64,000 nucleotides of DNA from Terracoccus luteus (GCF_003635045.1 NZ_RBXT01000001.1:1302001-1366000), one strand, 5' to 3'; shown: positions 7,799 through 15,908, numbered from the stretch's first letter. Translations and numbers: made by a program. The notes: generated by a model from the letters alone, not told the origin.

Positions 7799-9462
7799 GC
7801 GGTCTCCTCGAGCGCGGCCGCCACCTCGGCGACCGTCAGCCAGGTCTGCGGCAGCAGCACCTTCGTCACCTGCGGCGCGAAGGCGGGGGAGGCGGCGAGC
7901 ACGTCGCGGGCCGGTCCGTCGCCGACGACCTCTCCGTCGGCGAGGATGACGACGCGGTCGGCGATCTCGGCGGCCAGCTCGACGTCGTGCGTGGCGAGCA
8001 GCACGGTCGTCCCCGCCGCCGCCAGCTCGGTGAGCACGAGCCCGAGCCGCTGCTTGGCCCCGTAGTCGAGGCCGCGGGTCGGCTCGTCGAGCAACAGCAC
8101 CTCCGGGCCTCCCGCGAGCACGACGGCGAGGGCGAGCTCGAGCCGCTGGCCCTCCGACAGGTCACGGGGATGCCGGTCGGCAGGCACCCCGCGCGACACC
8201 CGGTCCAGCACGGCCGCGGTCGAACCGGCCGGGACGCCGAAGTCGCGGTCGGCGTCGGCGCACTCGCCGGCCACGGTGTCGGCGTAGAGCAGCAGCTCGG
8301 GCTGCTGGGGGACGAGCCCGACGACCCGGACGCGCTCACGGGCCGACACGGCATCCGGGTCGACACCGGCGGCGCCGAGCCGCACCCGCCCGGCCGACAG
8401 CTCGTGCTGGGCGACGAGGGCACCGAGCAGCGTCGACTTGCCGGCCCCGTTGCGGCCCATCAGGGCGGTGACCGAGCCCCGGGCGACGGTGAGGTCGAGG
8501 CCCTCGACGACGACGCGACCGCCGCGCCGCACCCGGGCGCCCTCGACGACGACGGCGTCACTCGGGCCGATGGCGCGCAGCGGAGGCACGGCGCCCCCGT
8601 CGCGAACGTCGCGCCCGTCGGGAACGTCGCCGCGGCCCGCGGCGGACGCCCGGTCGAGCCGCGCCCGCAGCGGGGCGGCCCGGCGGCGCGCGTCGCGCAC
8701 CGACAGCGGCGGCGGTGACCAGCCGGCGAGGCGCGAGAGGCCGACGACGGGCGGGAAGACCTGCGAGACCTCCATGGCCTCGGCGGGGTCGAGCAGGGCG
8801 GACGTGCGACCCTCCGACACGAGCACGACCCGGTCGGCGTGGTGCACGACGCGTTCGAGGCGGTGCTCGGCGAGCACGACGGTGACACCGAGGTCGTGCA
8901 CGATGCGGTGCAGCGAGGCCAGCACCTCCTCGGCCGCGACCGGGTCGAGGGCGGAGGTCGGCTCGTCGAGCACGAGCACCCGCGGGCCGGCGGCGAAGAG
9001 CGAGGCGATGGCGACCCGCTGCTGCTGGCCCCCCGACAGGGCGCCGAGCGGACGCGCCCGCAGGGCGGTGAGGCCGAAGAGGTCGAGGGTCTCCTCGACG
9101 CGGCGGCGGATGGCCGTGGCGTGCAGGCCCATCGTCTCCATGCCGTAGGCCACCTCGTCCTCGACGACGTCGGTGACGAAGGTCGAGGCGGGGTTCTGGT
9201 CGACGAGGCCGACGACGGTGGCGAGGTCGCGGGGGCGGTGCTCGGCGGTGTCGAGGCCGTCGACGGTGACCCGCCCGGTGAGCGTGCCGCCGCTGAAGTG
9301 GGGGACGAGCCCGTTGACCGTGCGCAGCAGCGTCGACTTGCCGCTGCCCGTCGGGCCCACGACGAGCACGAGCTCGCCCTCGGGCACCTCCAGGGTGACG
9401 TCGTGCAGGGCCGGTGCCGACGCCCCGGCGTAGGTGACGCCGACGTGCTCGAAGCCGATCAC
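7795..9462 (-). CDS. ECF transporter ATPase, two ABC domains fused
   Basis: 555-residue cytosolic ATPase with two complete ABC domains in one chain, replacing the usual EcfA1/EcfA2 pair. Domain 1: Walker A GPTGSGKST near 36, signature LSGGQQQRVA, Walker B VLVLDEPTSALDP. Domain 2: Walker A GRNGAGKST near 340, modified signature LSEGQRLELALAVV, Walker B VLLLDEPTRGLDYG. The Arg/Pro-rich linker between them (about 255-320) is long. The start is GTG at 9462, overlapping the ecfT stop as GTGA and preceded by AGGAGGTGA; the frame stays open upstream but that part is antisense-like noise. Confidence 0.92.
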   Translation of the reverse strand: MIGFEHVGVTYAGASAPALHDVTLEVPEGELVLVVGPTGSGKSTLLRTVNGLVPHFSGGTLTGRVTVDGLDTAEHRPRDLATVVGLVDQNPASTFVTDVVEDEVAYGMETMGLHATAIRRRVEETLDLFGLTALRARPLGALSGGQQQRVAIASLFAAGPRVLVLDEPTSALDPVAAEEVLASLHRIVHDLGVTVVLAEHRLERVVHHADRVVLVSEGRTSALLDPAEAMEVSQVFPPVVGLSRLAGWSPPPLSVRDARRRAAPLRARLDRASAAGRGDVPDGRDVRDGGAVPPLRAIGPSDAVVVEGARVRRGGRVVVEGLDLTVARGSVTALMGRNGAGKSTLLGALVAQHELSAGRVRLGAAGVDPDAVSARERVRVVGLVPQQPELLLYADTVAGECADADRDFGVPAGSTAAVLDRVSRGVPADRHPRDLSEGQRLELALAVVLAGGPEVLLLDEPTRGLDYGAKQRLGLVLTELAAAGTTVLLATHDVELAAEIADRVVILADGEVVGDGPARDVLAASPAFAPQVTKVLLPQTWLTVAEVAAALEETA

Positions 9463-10565
9463 GCCGTCACCTCCTGCACGTCGTGCACCCGGCGCGGGCG
9501 GGGCGTGAGCACGGCGGGAGCGGCCGCCACCACGAGAGCGAGCACCGCGGGGAGGGGTACCGCCGGCAGCGCGGGCGACTGGGGTGGGACGACGCCCTCC
9601 CAGCCGGCCACGGACCCGACGACGAGCGCGCCTGCCGCGACCGCACCGCAGGCGACGGTGAGGGTCTCGCTCAGGGCCCACTCGTCGCGGCGGTGCCGCG
9701 AGCGGGTGTCGCGTGACGCACCGACGACGAGGCTCGCCGCGGCCAGCAGGGCGCCGACGACGAGCAGTGGGAGGCCGAGCGCCCCACCGACGGACCCGTC
9801 GAGCAGCCCGTAGAGGCCACCGAGCACACCGAGCACGCCGAGCAGGGCCATGGCAGACGCGAGGCGACGGTCGCGCGGGGTCGAGCGCAGCGCCCGGCCG
9901 TAGCCCCGCGACTCCATCGAGGCCGCGAGCCCGAGGGAGCGCTCGAAGGCGGTCTCGAGCACGGGCACGGCGAGGCGGGCCGTCTCGCGGAGGCCGCGGG
10001 CGTCGTGTCCGCGCAGCGCCCGCGAGCTGCGGACGGTGCGGGCGTCAGCGAGCAGCTGGGGGGCGAAGGTGAGGCCCACGACGACGGCCGTGCCGACGTC
10101 GTAGAGCGTGGCCGGCAGGTAGCGCAGCAGCCGTCGCGGGCTGGCGAGGGCGTTGGCGGCGCCCAGGCAGGCGAGCACCGCGGCGAGGCGGAGGCTGTCG
10201 TACAGCGCGTAGAGCAGCGACTCGAGGGCGACCGGTCCGCCGATGCGGATGCCACCGGCCCACTCCGGCAGGGGAACCCGCGGCAGCGTGAAGAGCACGG
10301 TCGACCCGCCCGTGCCGTTGCCGAGCACGACGGTGACGAGCAGGCGCAGCACGACGATGACCGCGCCGAGCACGAGGAAGGGCACCAGCGGGTTGGCCAC
10401 CGACGGGTCGGCGCGCTCGGTGACGACGACGACGCAGACCCCGACGACGAGCAGCAGCAGCACGGGGTTGGTCGTGCGCGAGGCCGCCGTCGCGAGGCCG
10501 AGCCCCCACAGCCACCAGGCCGCGGGGTGCTGCAGTCGCTCACGCACTCGCTCGGGTCGCGTCAC
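9459..10565 (-). CDS. ecfT: ECF transporter T (transmembrane coupling) component
   Basis: 368-residue membrane subunit linking the ATPase to the S component. Hydrophobic segments cover about 15-120 and 240-365. The cytosolic part carries the two short Arg-Gly motifs typical of EcfT, GHDARGLRET and SMESRGYGRA, which contact the ATPases. The GTG at 10565 has AGGAGG upstream but 12 nt away, longer than ideal. It follows the SCO2322-like gene by 75 nt of repeated GAGACCC words and overlaps the ATPase gene by 4 nt. Confidence 0.9.
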   Translation of the reverse strand: MTRPERVRERLQHPAAWWLWGLGLATAASRTTNPVLLLLVVGVCVVVVTERADPSVANPLVPFLVLGAVIVVLRLLVTVVLGNGTGGSTVLFTLPRVPLPEWAGGIRIGGPVALESLLYALYDSLRLAAVLACLGAANALASPRRLLRYLPATLYDVGTAVVVGLTFAPQLLADARTVRSSRALRGHDARGLRETARLAVPVLETAFERSLGLAASMESRGYGRALRSTPRDRRLASAMALLGVLGVLGGLYGLLDGSVGGALGLPLLVVGALLAAASLVVGASRDTRSRHRRDEWALSETLTVACGAVAAGALVVGSVAGWEGVVPPQSPALPAVPLPAVLALVVAAAPAVLTPRPRRVHDVQEVTA

Positions 10566-10634
10566 GGGTCTCGCGGTCCTCCTGGTCTGGCTGGGTCTCG
10601 CCGGGTCTCGCTCGGTCCTGCTGGGTCTCGCCGG
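10563..10634 (-). repeat. GAGACCC direct repeats before ecfT
   Basis: On the minus strand CGAGACCC occurs four times between the SCO2322-like stop and the ecfT start. The 14-mer CTGGGTCTCGCCGG (plus strand) is repeated exactly at 10591-10604 and 10621-10634, 30 bp apart. This lies inside the operon, so it may act in RNA; function unknown. Confidence 0.55.
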
Positions 10635-10640
10635 CGTCGG

Positions 10641-11402
10641 TCAGTGCTCGCCACGGCGGGCCCGGGCCCGCGAGCGCAGCAGCACGACGACGAGCACGGC
10701 GATGATGGCGAGGGCCGCCACGACGTAGGCGACGACCGTTCCGGCGGACGTGCCCGCGGCGGCGCCCTCGGCGACCGCCTGGCCGGCGGGGGTGGAGGGG
10801 GCGCTCGACGTGGCCGCACCGGGGAGGGTGAGCTGCACGGGCGTGTCAGCCGCCGCCGCCGCGCTGCTCACCTCCTTGACCTCGCCGCCGCAGCCGGATG
10901 CCGGGTAGCCGGCCACCGCGCACACGAGCCCGCCCTCGACGCGCAGCTCACCGACCGACTTGAGCACATCGGTGCTGCTCGCCTGGGTGGGCACGGAGGC
11001 GCAGCGGGCCGTCGGCTCGGGCGGGGTACTGGCGCTCTCGGAGTCGGCCGCACGGCCGAAGTCGACGACGAGGCCGACACGCTTGAGACCGTCCTGCTTC
11101 GGGGTGGTGCTGCACAGCTCGTCGAACGTGGGGGTGGCCCGCGGGAAGCGGCTCGAGCTCTCGTCGGCGACGGCGAAGCGCCAGCCGTCGACGGTGCCGT
11201 CGGCGGGCACGGTCTGGTCGGGGCCCTTCTGCGCGAAGGTCCACGAGGTGCCGCTCTCGGTGAAGAAGCCCCAGAAGCGGTAGGCCGCGGCCTGGGCGGG
11301 TGCGACGGTCAGGGCGCCGAGCCCGGCGGCGAGCAGCAGCGCCACGAGCAGGCGGGCCGCCGCAGCGGGCCGTCGACGCGTGATGGGTTGACGGGCGTTC
11401 AC
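10641..11402 (-). CDS. SCO2322-family secreted, membrane-anchored protein
   Basis: 253 residues: signal peptide (about 1-38, ending AQAAA), an extracytoplasmic domain beginning YRFWGFFTESGTSWTF, several Cys including CAVAGYPASGCGG, then a C-terminal membrane helix (GTVVAYVVAALAIIAVLVVV) with a basic tail. It resembles the uncharacterised actinobacterial SCO2322 family. It is the first gene after the cobalamin riboswitch, so a role in capturing or passing corrinoid to the ECF importer is likely but unproven. The GTG at 11402 has GAGGAGG 7 nt upstream. The frame continues upstream through the riboswitch, which is not coding. Confidence 0.8.
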   Translation of the reverse strand: MNARQPITRRRPAAAARLLVALLLAAGLGALTVAPAQAAAYRFWGFFTESGTSWTFAQKGPDQTVPADGTVDGWRFAVADESSSRFPRATPTFDELCSTTPKQDGLKRVGLVVDFGRAADSESASTPPEPTARCASVPTQASSTDVLKSVGELRVEGGLVCAVAGYPASGCGGEVKEVSSAAAAADTPVQLTLPGAATSSAPSTPAGQAVAEGAAAGTSAGTVVAYVVAALAIIAVLVVVLLRSRARARRGEH

Positions 11403-11433
11403 GGGGCCTCCTCGCGGGGGGAGGGCACCGCGT

Positions 11434-11452
11434 GCGGCCGGCCACCGGCCGC
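11434..11452 (-). promoter_or_regulatory. Hairpin in riboswitch expression platform
   Basis: A perfect 8-bp stem, GCGGCCGG and CCGGCCGC with a 3-nt loop, lies between the aptamer and the GAGGAGG ribosome site of the first gene. Position suggests the switching hairpin or its competitor. Confidence 0.45.
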
Positions 11453-11494
11453 TCGTCACCAGGTGTCTCCGGTCCGCATTCCACGACAGACTGA

Positions 11495-11630
11495 CAGGGA
11501 GCCGAACGGGCGCGGGTTTTCCGGCTGGCCCCCGGCGTCGGCCGGTGGCGTCACGGTTGCGGGTCAGCGCCGGAGTCTCACCGGCTTGCCCCATCGCCCC
11601 TCGGGGTACCCCGAACCGTCGCACGCTCGC
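11495..11630 (-). ncRNA. Cobalamin riboswitch aptamer
   Basis: Read on the minus strand, 11587 to 11553 gives AAGCCGGTGAGACTCCGG followed by CGCTGACCCGCAACCGT, a near match to the conserved core of actinobacterial B12 aptamers. A GCCAGCCGG segment follows at 11529-11521, like the conserved GCCAG box at the 3' side. It lies upstream of the whole ECF-cobU-cobS operon. High adenosylcobalamin should turn the operon down. Exact outer stem limits were not fixed. Confidence 0.9.
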
Positions 11631-11676
11631 GCGAGGGCCGTCAAACCCGGCGCCGCCACGGACACCGCGCGCTGGC

Positions 11677-11682
11677 TAGGGT
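11677..11682 (+). promoter_or_regulatory. -10 element TAGGGT, probably leaderless
   Basis: TAGGGT lies exactly 7 nt before the ATG at 11690 with no ribosome site, fixing the start of the 71-residue gene. Confidence 0.5.
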
Positions 11683-11689
11683 GGCAGGC

Positions 11690-11905
11690 ATGAGTGCCGA
11701 CTGGACCTGGGTGTACCTCGACGCGCAGGGCAACCCCGTGACGGATGCCGCCCTGCCGACGAACGGCTTCCCGACGCAGAGCGACGCGGAGAACTACCTC
11801 GGGGAGTCGTGGCGCGAGCTGCTCGACGCCGGGGTGGAGGCCGTGACCCTGCGCGAGAACGACACCGTCGTGTACGGCCCCATGAGCCTGCGGGCCGCCG
11901 AGTGA
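11690..11905 (+). CDS. Small conserved-type hypothetical protein, 71 aa
   Basis: MSADWTWVYLDAQGNPV... , acidic and soluble, no signal peptide, Cys or membrane segment. I do not recognise a function. The sequence looks like a folded mini-domain: alternating hydrophobic strands and a helix (SDAENYLGESWRELLDAG). The start is fixed by the -10 element. Its stop overlaps a GTG of the next gene, so the two may be co-transcribed. Confidence 0.75.
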   Translation: MSADWTWVYLDAQGNPVTDAALPTNGFPTQSDAENYLGESWRELLDAGVEAVTLRENDTVVYGPMSLRAAE

Positions 11906-11928
11906 GCGCTGCCGGGGGAGCGGGCGGC

Positions 11929-13305
11929 GTGCACGTCGACCGGGTCTCCGACGGGTTGGCCCGTGACCTCGACCGTCGGCTCGTCGAGGCCCAGCGCCGG
12001 TGGCGCTCACCCGGCGTGAGCGCGGGCGTGGTGCGCGACGGCATCCTCGTCTGGTCCGGCCACGTCGGCGCGGCGAGGCTGGCGGAGCCCGGCGGCGCGG
12101 ACGGTGACGCCGGCACCGCCGACACCCCCGTCGACGACGACACCCGCTTCATGATCGGCTCGGTGACCAAGACCTTCACCGCCCTCGCCGTCATGTCGCT
12201 GCGCGACGAGGGTCGGCTCGACCTCGACGACACGCTCGGCGACCACCTCAGCGGGCAGCGGCACGCCCGGGTCCCGATGCGCCAGCTGCTCGCCCACGCG
12301 TCGGGCCTGCAGCGCGAGCCGGTGGGCCACATCTGGGAGAGCCTCGAGGCCCCCGACCGGGACGCCTTCCTCGCCGGGGTCGAGCAGGCCGAGCAGGTGC
12401 TGCCGTCGCACCACGCCTTCCACTACTCCAACCTCGCGTACGGGCTGCTCGGCCAGGTGCTCGAGACGGTCACGGGTCAGGACTACGAGCGGGTCGTCAC
12501 CGAGCGCGTGCTCACCCCGCTGGGGATGACCCGCACGACCCTCGCGCCGGGTGACGACCGCGCCCGTGGCTACCAGGTCGACCCGTATGCGGGGACCGCG
12601 ACCGAGGAGCCGCTCTTCACCCTCAACGCCACCGCGCCGCTCGGCGGCCTGTGGTCGACGGTGGCCGACCTCGCCGCCTACGCGGCGTACGTCGCGGACC
12701 CTGACGACCGCGTCGTGCGGCCCGAGACGGTGGCCGAGATGTGCCGGCCGATCATCATGACCGACCCCGACGGCTGGTCGGGCGCATACGGGCTCGGCTT
12801 CGGCATGGGCCGGCGCGGCGACCGCGTCTTCGTCGGGCACGGCGGCGCCATGCCCGGGTTCCTCACCGGGCTGCGGGTGCGCCGACCGGAGAAGGTCGGC
12901 GCGGTCGTCTTCGCCAACAGCACGGCCGACGCGACGTGCCTCGGGCTCGCCACCGACCTCGTCGAGGCCGTCGTCGACGCCGAGCCCGTGCTCGCCCCCG
13001 CGTGGGTGCCCGAGCGGCCCGCCCCGCAGCTGCAGCACCTGCTCGGCCTGTGGTGGTCGGAGGGGTCGCCGATCACGTTCTTCGTCCGCGACGGTCGGCT
13101 GTGGTCCCGCCTGGTCGACGACGACCCGCTGTCGGAGACCCGCTACGAGCCCGAGGGCACCGACCGCTACCGGGCCGTCGAGGGTCGCGAGCGCGGTGAG
13201 GTGCTCGAGGTGGTGCGGGCCGGTGACGGCACGGTCGCCAAGCTGTACTTCGCGACGTATGCCGTCACCCGGCATCCGCTCGCGTTCGCCGACCTGCAGG
13301 GCTGA
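11929..13305 (+). CDS. Serine hydrolase, class C beta-lactamase-like
   Basis: 458-residue protein of the beta-lactamase/D-alanyl-D-alanine carboxypeptidase class C family. The active-site SxxK is in GSVTKTF (residue about 79), the Tyr motif is HYSNLAYG (near 168), and a GHGG motif (VGHGGAMPG) lies near 305. The C-terminal 110 residues form an extra beta domain seen in DUF3471-like members. No signal peptide is visible, so it may be a cytosolic esterase or peptidase. The GTG at 11929 has GGGGGAG 8 nt upstream; GTG 11902, overlapping the previous stop, is the alternative. Confidence 0.88.
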   Translation: MHVDRVSDGLARDLDRRLVEAQRRWRSPGVSAGVVRDGILVWSGHVGAARLAEPGGADGDAGTADTPVDDDTRFMIGSVTKTFTALAVMSLRDEGRLDLDDTLGDHLSGQRHARVPMRQLLAHASGLQREPVGHIWESLEAPDRDAFLAGVEQAEQVLPSHHAFHYSNLAYGLLGQVLETVTGQDYERVVTERVLTPLGMTRTTLAPGDDRARGYQVDPYAGTATEEPLFTLNATAPLGGLWSTVADLAAYAAYVADPDDRVVRPETVAEMCRPIIMTDPDGWSGAYGLGFGMGRRGDRVFVGHGGAMPGFLTGLRVRRPEKVGAVVFANSTADATCLGLATDLVEAVVDAEPVLAPAWVPERPAPQLQHLLGLWWSEGSPITFFVRDGRLWSRLVDDDPLSETRYEPEGTDRYRAVEGRERGEVLEVVRAGDGTVAKLYFATYAVTRHPLAFADLQG

Positions 13306-13312
13306 CTCAAGG

Positions 13313-13340
13313 CCGACCCCACCCGGTCGGGCGGGGTCGG
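13313..13340. terminator. Bidirectional terminator hairpin
   Basis: CCGACCCC-A-CCCG, loop GT, CGGG-C-GGGGTCGG forms a 12-bp stem with one internal mismatch, between the convergent serine hydrolase and DUF3043 genes. Confidence 0.6.
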
Positions 13341-13349
13341 TGCGACGCC

Positions 13350-13934
13350 TCAGAGGGTGGGGCGCTCACCCCGGGCCACCTTGGGCTTCGGCATGCGCGT
13401 ACGGCGCATCTGGAACGCGCGCATGATCGCGTACATCGCCTCACCCCGCTGGGGCTCGCCGAGGCGGCTGCCGTCGAGGCGCTTCTTCGTGCGGCGCCAC
13501 ATGAGCACGGCGTCGAGCACCGAGACGATGATGAGCCCGTAGACGAGGATGAAGACCGAGAGCAGCGCCCAGCTCGTGCGCACGAAGCTGAGCAGCAGCA
13601 CGAGGAGCATGACGGGCAGCAGGAACTCGCCGATGTTCCAGCGCGAGTCGACGGTGTCGCGGATGAACTTGCGACGCGGCCCCTTGTCGCGCGGCGGCAG
13701 GTAGCGCTCGTCGCCGGCGAGCATGCCGGCGCGCTGCTTCATCTGCGCCTCACGGCGGGCGACCTTGTCGACCTTGCCGGCCGCCTTGCGGTCGGTGACG
13801 ATGAGCGGGCGCTTGTTGGCGGCCTCCTGCTCGCGCCGCTTGGGCGTGGGGCGGTTCTTGGCTCCCGGGCGGGCGTCGACCGCGGCGGTCGTCTCGGTGA
13901 GCTCGTCGTTGAGGGTCTTCTTGCGTCCGAACAC
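13350..13934 (-). CDS. DUF3043 membrane protein
   Basis: 194 residues. The N-terminal half is basic and polar (KKTLNDEL..., many K/R/E to about residue 100), followed by two close membrane segments (EFLLPVMLLVLLLSFV, LLSVFILVYGLIIVSVL) and a basic tail. This matches the actinobacterial DUF3043 family, whose function is unknown. In related genomes it sits close to nadA and dipeptidase genes, as here. Confidence 0.85.
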   Translation of the reverse strand: MFGRKKTLNDELTETTAAVDARPGAKNRPTPKRREQEAANKRPLIVTDRKAAGKVDKVARREAQMKQRAGMLAGDERYLPPRDKGPRRKFIRDTVDSRWNIGEFLLPVMLLVLLLSFVRTSWALLSVFILVYGLIIVSVLDAVLMWRRTKKRLDGSRLGEPQRGEAMYAIMRAFQMRRTRMPKPKVARGERPTL

Positions 13935-13979
13935 GGGCCCACTCTAGGTGGTGGGCGCCCGGCCACCCGCATCGTCACC

Positions 13980-13994
13980 GGATGCCGGGTGGCC
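13980..13994. repeat. Dispersed 15-mer GGATGCCGGGTGGCC, copy 1
   Basis: Exact copies also occur at 15891 and 22169, with reverse complements at 15463 and 47625; 34465 matches 14 of 15. Here it lies in the divergent DUF3043/dipeptidase gap. Confidence 0.7.
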
Positions 13995-14078
13995 GGGTCG
14001 TGCGCGCCCGTGCCGGTGGGTGGGGGGCTGGTGCGGGCGGGGGCTCGCGGGCGCCCGTCGGGGGCGCGGGCGTCTGGG

Positions 14079-14084
14079 TAGGGT
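14079..14084 (+). promoter_or_regulatory. -10 element TAGGGT before dipeptidase
   Basis: TAGGGT lies 7 nt before the GTG at 14092 with no ribosome site; the gene is probably leaderless, which fixes the start. Confidence 0.5.
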
Positions 14085-14091
14085 CGGGAGC

Positions 14092-15459
14092 GTGACTGAC
14101 GACGTGCTCACCCCGGCCCAGCTCGACGGCATCCGATCTCGGGTGCGTGACCTCATGCCGCAGGTGCGCGCCGACCTCGAGGCGCTCGTGCGCATCCCGA
14201 GCGTCTCGGCGAGCAGCTTCGACCAGAGCCAGGTGGCGCGCAGCGCCGAGGCCGTCGCGGCCCTGCTCGCGGCCGAGGGGCTCGAGGTCGAGGTCGTGAC
14301 CGAGGGCGGGCGTCCGGCCGTCATCGGCCACGTCGACGGGCCCGAGGGGGCGCCGACCGTCACCCTCTACGCCCACCACGACGTGCAGCCCCCGGGTGAC
14401 GAGTCCGACTGGACCACGGCGCCGTTCGAGCCGACCGAGCGCGACGGCCGCCTCTACGGGCGCGGCGCCGCCGACGACAAGGCGGGCGTCATGGCCCACG
14501 TCGCCGCGCTGCGCGCCCACGCCGGCGACCTGCCCGTCGGGCTGACGATCTTCGTCGAGGGTGAGGAGGAGTCGGGCTCGCCCTCGCTCGAGACCATCCT
14601 CGAGCGGCACGGCGACCGGCTCGCGGCCGACGCCATCGTCATCGCCGACTCGACGAACTGGGCCGTCGGTGCGCCCGCGCTGACGACGACGCTGCGCGGC
14701 GGAGTGCGGGTCGTCGTCACGGTGCGCACGCTCGACCACTCGGTGCACTCGGGCATGTACGGCGGCGCGGCGGTCGACGCCGTGACCGCGCTCGTACGGC
14801 TGCTCGCGACGCTGCACGACGACGAGGGATCCGTCGCCGTGGCCGGGCTTGACTCGGGGGAGGCGGCCGACCTCGACTACGACGAGGCCCGCTTCCGTGA
14901 GGAGTCGGGGCTGCTCGACGGGGTCGAGCTCATCGGCACCGGCTCGATCCTGTCGCGGCTGTGGACCAAGCCGTCGATCACGACCATCGGCATCGACGCC
15001 ACGTCGATCGACAAGGCCTCGAACACGCTCGCGGCGAAGGCGGCCGCGAAGATCTCGATGCGGCTCGCCCCGACGCAGGACCCGGCCTCGGCGTTCGAGG
15101 CGCTGAAGACCCACCTCGAGGGCCACGCGCCGTGGGGCGCGAAGGTCGAGGTCAGCCTCGAGGAGAGCGGCCCGGGCTTCGCGGCCGACGCCGACGGCCC
15201 GGCCTACGACCAGGCCCGGGCGTCGTTCGCCGACGCGTGGGGCACCGAGCCGGTCGACATCGGCGTCGGCGGGTCGATCCCGTTCATCTCCTCGTTCGTC
15301 GAGCGGTTCCCCGAGGCGGCGATCATCGTCACCGGCGTCGAGGACCCCGACACCCGCGCGCACGGCGCGAACGAGTCGCTGCACCTCGGCGAGTTCGAGA
15401 AGGTCTGCACGGCCGAGGCGATCTTCCTCGCCCGCATGGGAGCGCTGCGGGCGCGCTGA
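14092..15459 (+). CDS. M20 family dipeptidase
   Basis: 455-residue di-zinc peptidase of the CNDP/PepV-like M20 group that hydrolyses dipeptides. Metal and catalytic motifs are all present: YAHHDVQ near 90 (H, D), GAADDKAG near 123 (bridging D), EGEEESGS near 157 (catalytic E and ligand E), ADSTNW near 184, and the C-terminal HGANESLHL near 435. The lid/dimerisation domain (about 200-320) carries LDHSVHSGMYGG. It is soluble with no signal peptide. Its stop directly abuts the 51-bp repeat element. Confidence 0.93.
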   Translation: MTDDVLTPAQLDGIRSRVRDLMPQVRADLEALVRIPSVSASSFDQSQVARSAEAVAALLAAEGLEVEVVTEGGRPAVIGHVDGPEGAPTVTLYAHHDVQPPGDESDWTTAPFEPTERDGRLYGRGAADDKAGVMAHVAALRAHAGDLPVGLTIFVEGEEESGSPSLETILERHGDRLAADAIVIADSTNWAVGAPALTTTLRGGVRVVVTVRTLDHSVHSGMYGGAAVDAVTALVRLLATLHDDEGSVAVAGLDSGEAADLDYDEARFREESGLLDGVELIGTGSILSRLWTKPSITTIGIDATSIDKASNTLAAKAAAKISMRLAPTQDPASAFEALKTHLEGHAPWGAKVEVSLEESGPGFAADADGPAYDQARASFADAWGTEPVDIGVGGSIPFISSFVERFPEAAIIVTGVEDPDTRAHGANESLHLGEFEKVCTAEAIFLARMGALRAR

Positions 15460-15908
15460 CCGGGCCACCCGGCATCCGGGCGCGGTCCGTTTCCGGGCCG
15501 TGGCGGGAAAAGGTGCACGGCCGGGCGCGGACGCTGTCCCTCATCGGGCCGTGGCGCGGAAAAGTGCACGGCCGGGCGAGTTCGGCGTCCGGAATCGGGC
15601 CGTGGCGGGAGAAAGTGCACGGCCGGGCGGGTTCGGCGTCCGGAACGCGGCCGTGGCGCGGAAAAGTGCACGGCCGGGCGAGTTCGGCGTCCGGAATCGG
15701 GCCGTGGCGGGAGAAAGTGCACGGCCAGGCGGGTTCGGTGTCCGGAATCGGGCCGCGGCGGGAAAAAGTGCACGGCCGGGCGCAGACCCTGTCCTTTATC
15801 GGGCCGTGGCGGGAGAAAGTGCACGGCCGGGCGAGTTCGGCGTCCGGAATCGGGCCGCGGCGGGAGAAAGCGCACGGCCGGGCGCGGCACGGATGCCGGG
15901 TGGCCCGG
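15460..15908. repeat. Element framed by perfect 19-bp inverted repeats
   Basis: The left arm at 15460-15478 starts at the base after the dipeptidase stop. The exact reverse complement is at 15890-15908, 9 bp before the nadA stop. Each arm contains the dispersed word GGATGCCGGGTGGCC. The 449-bp interval is filled by the 51-bp tandem array. No clear target-site duplication is seen outside the arms, and there is no transposase. It may be a mobile-like element, or two terminator halves with an expanded minisatellite between. Confidence 0.8.
15496..15889. repeat. Eight-copy 51-bp tandem array, each unit with a hairpin
   Basis: Units begin with GGCCGTG (or GGCCGCG) at 15496, 15547, 15598, 15649, 15700, 15751, 15802 and 15853, an exact period of 51 bp. 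Each unit has an inner 13-nt loop like GCGGGAGAAAGTG, then CACGGCC, which pairs with the first heptamer, then a variable tail. Tails are mostly AGTTCGGCGTCCGGAATC; units 1 and 6 carry different tails ending CTCATC and TTTATC. Units 2 and 4 are identical, and units 2-3 and 4-5 look like a duplicated 102-bp pair. All frames stay open because 51 is a multiple of 3, but no start or ribosome site supports a protein. Confidence 0.9.

Noticed and set aside
11403-11624. N-terminal extension of the SCO2322-like protein through the upstream region
   Set aside because: This stretch is the cobalamin riboswitch; the GTG at 11402 has its own strong ribosome site and starts the signal peptide.
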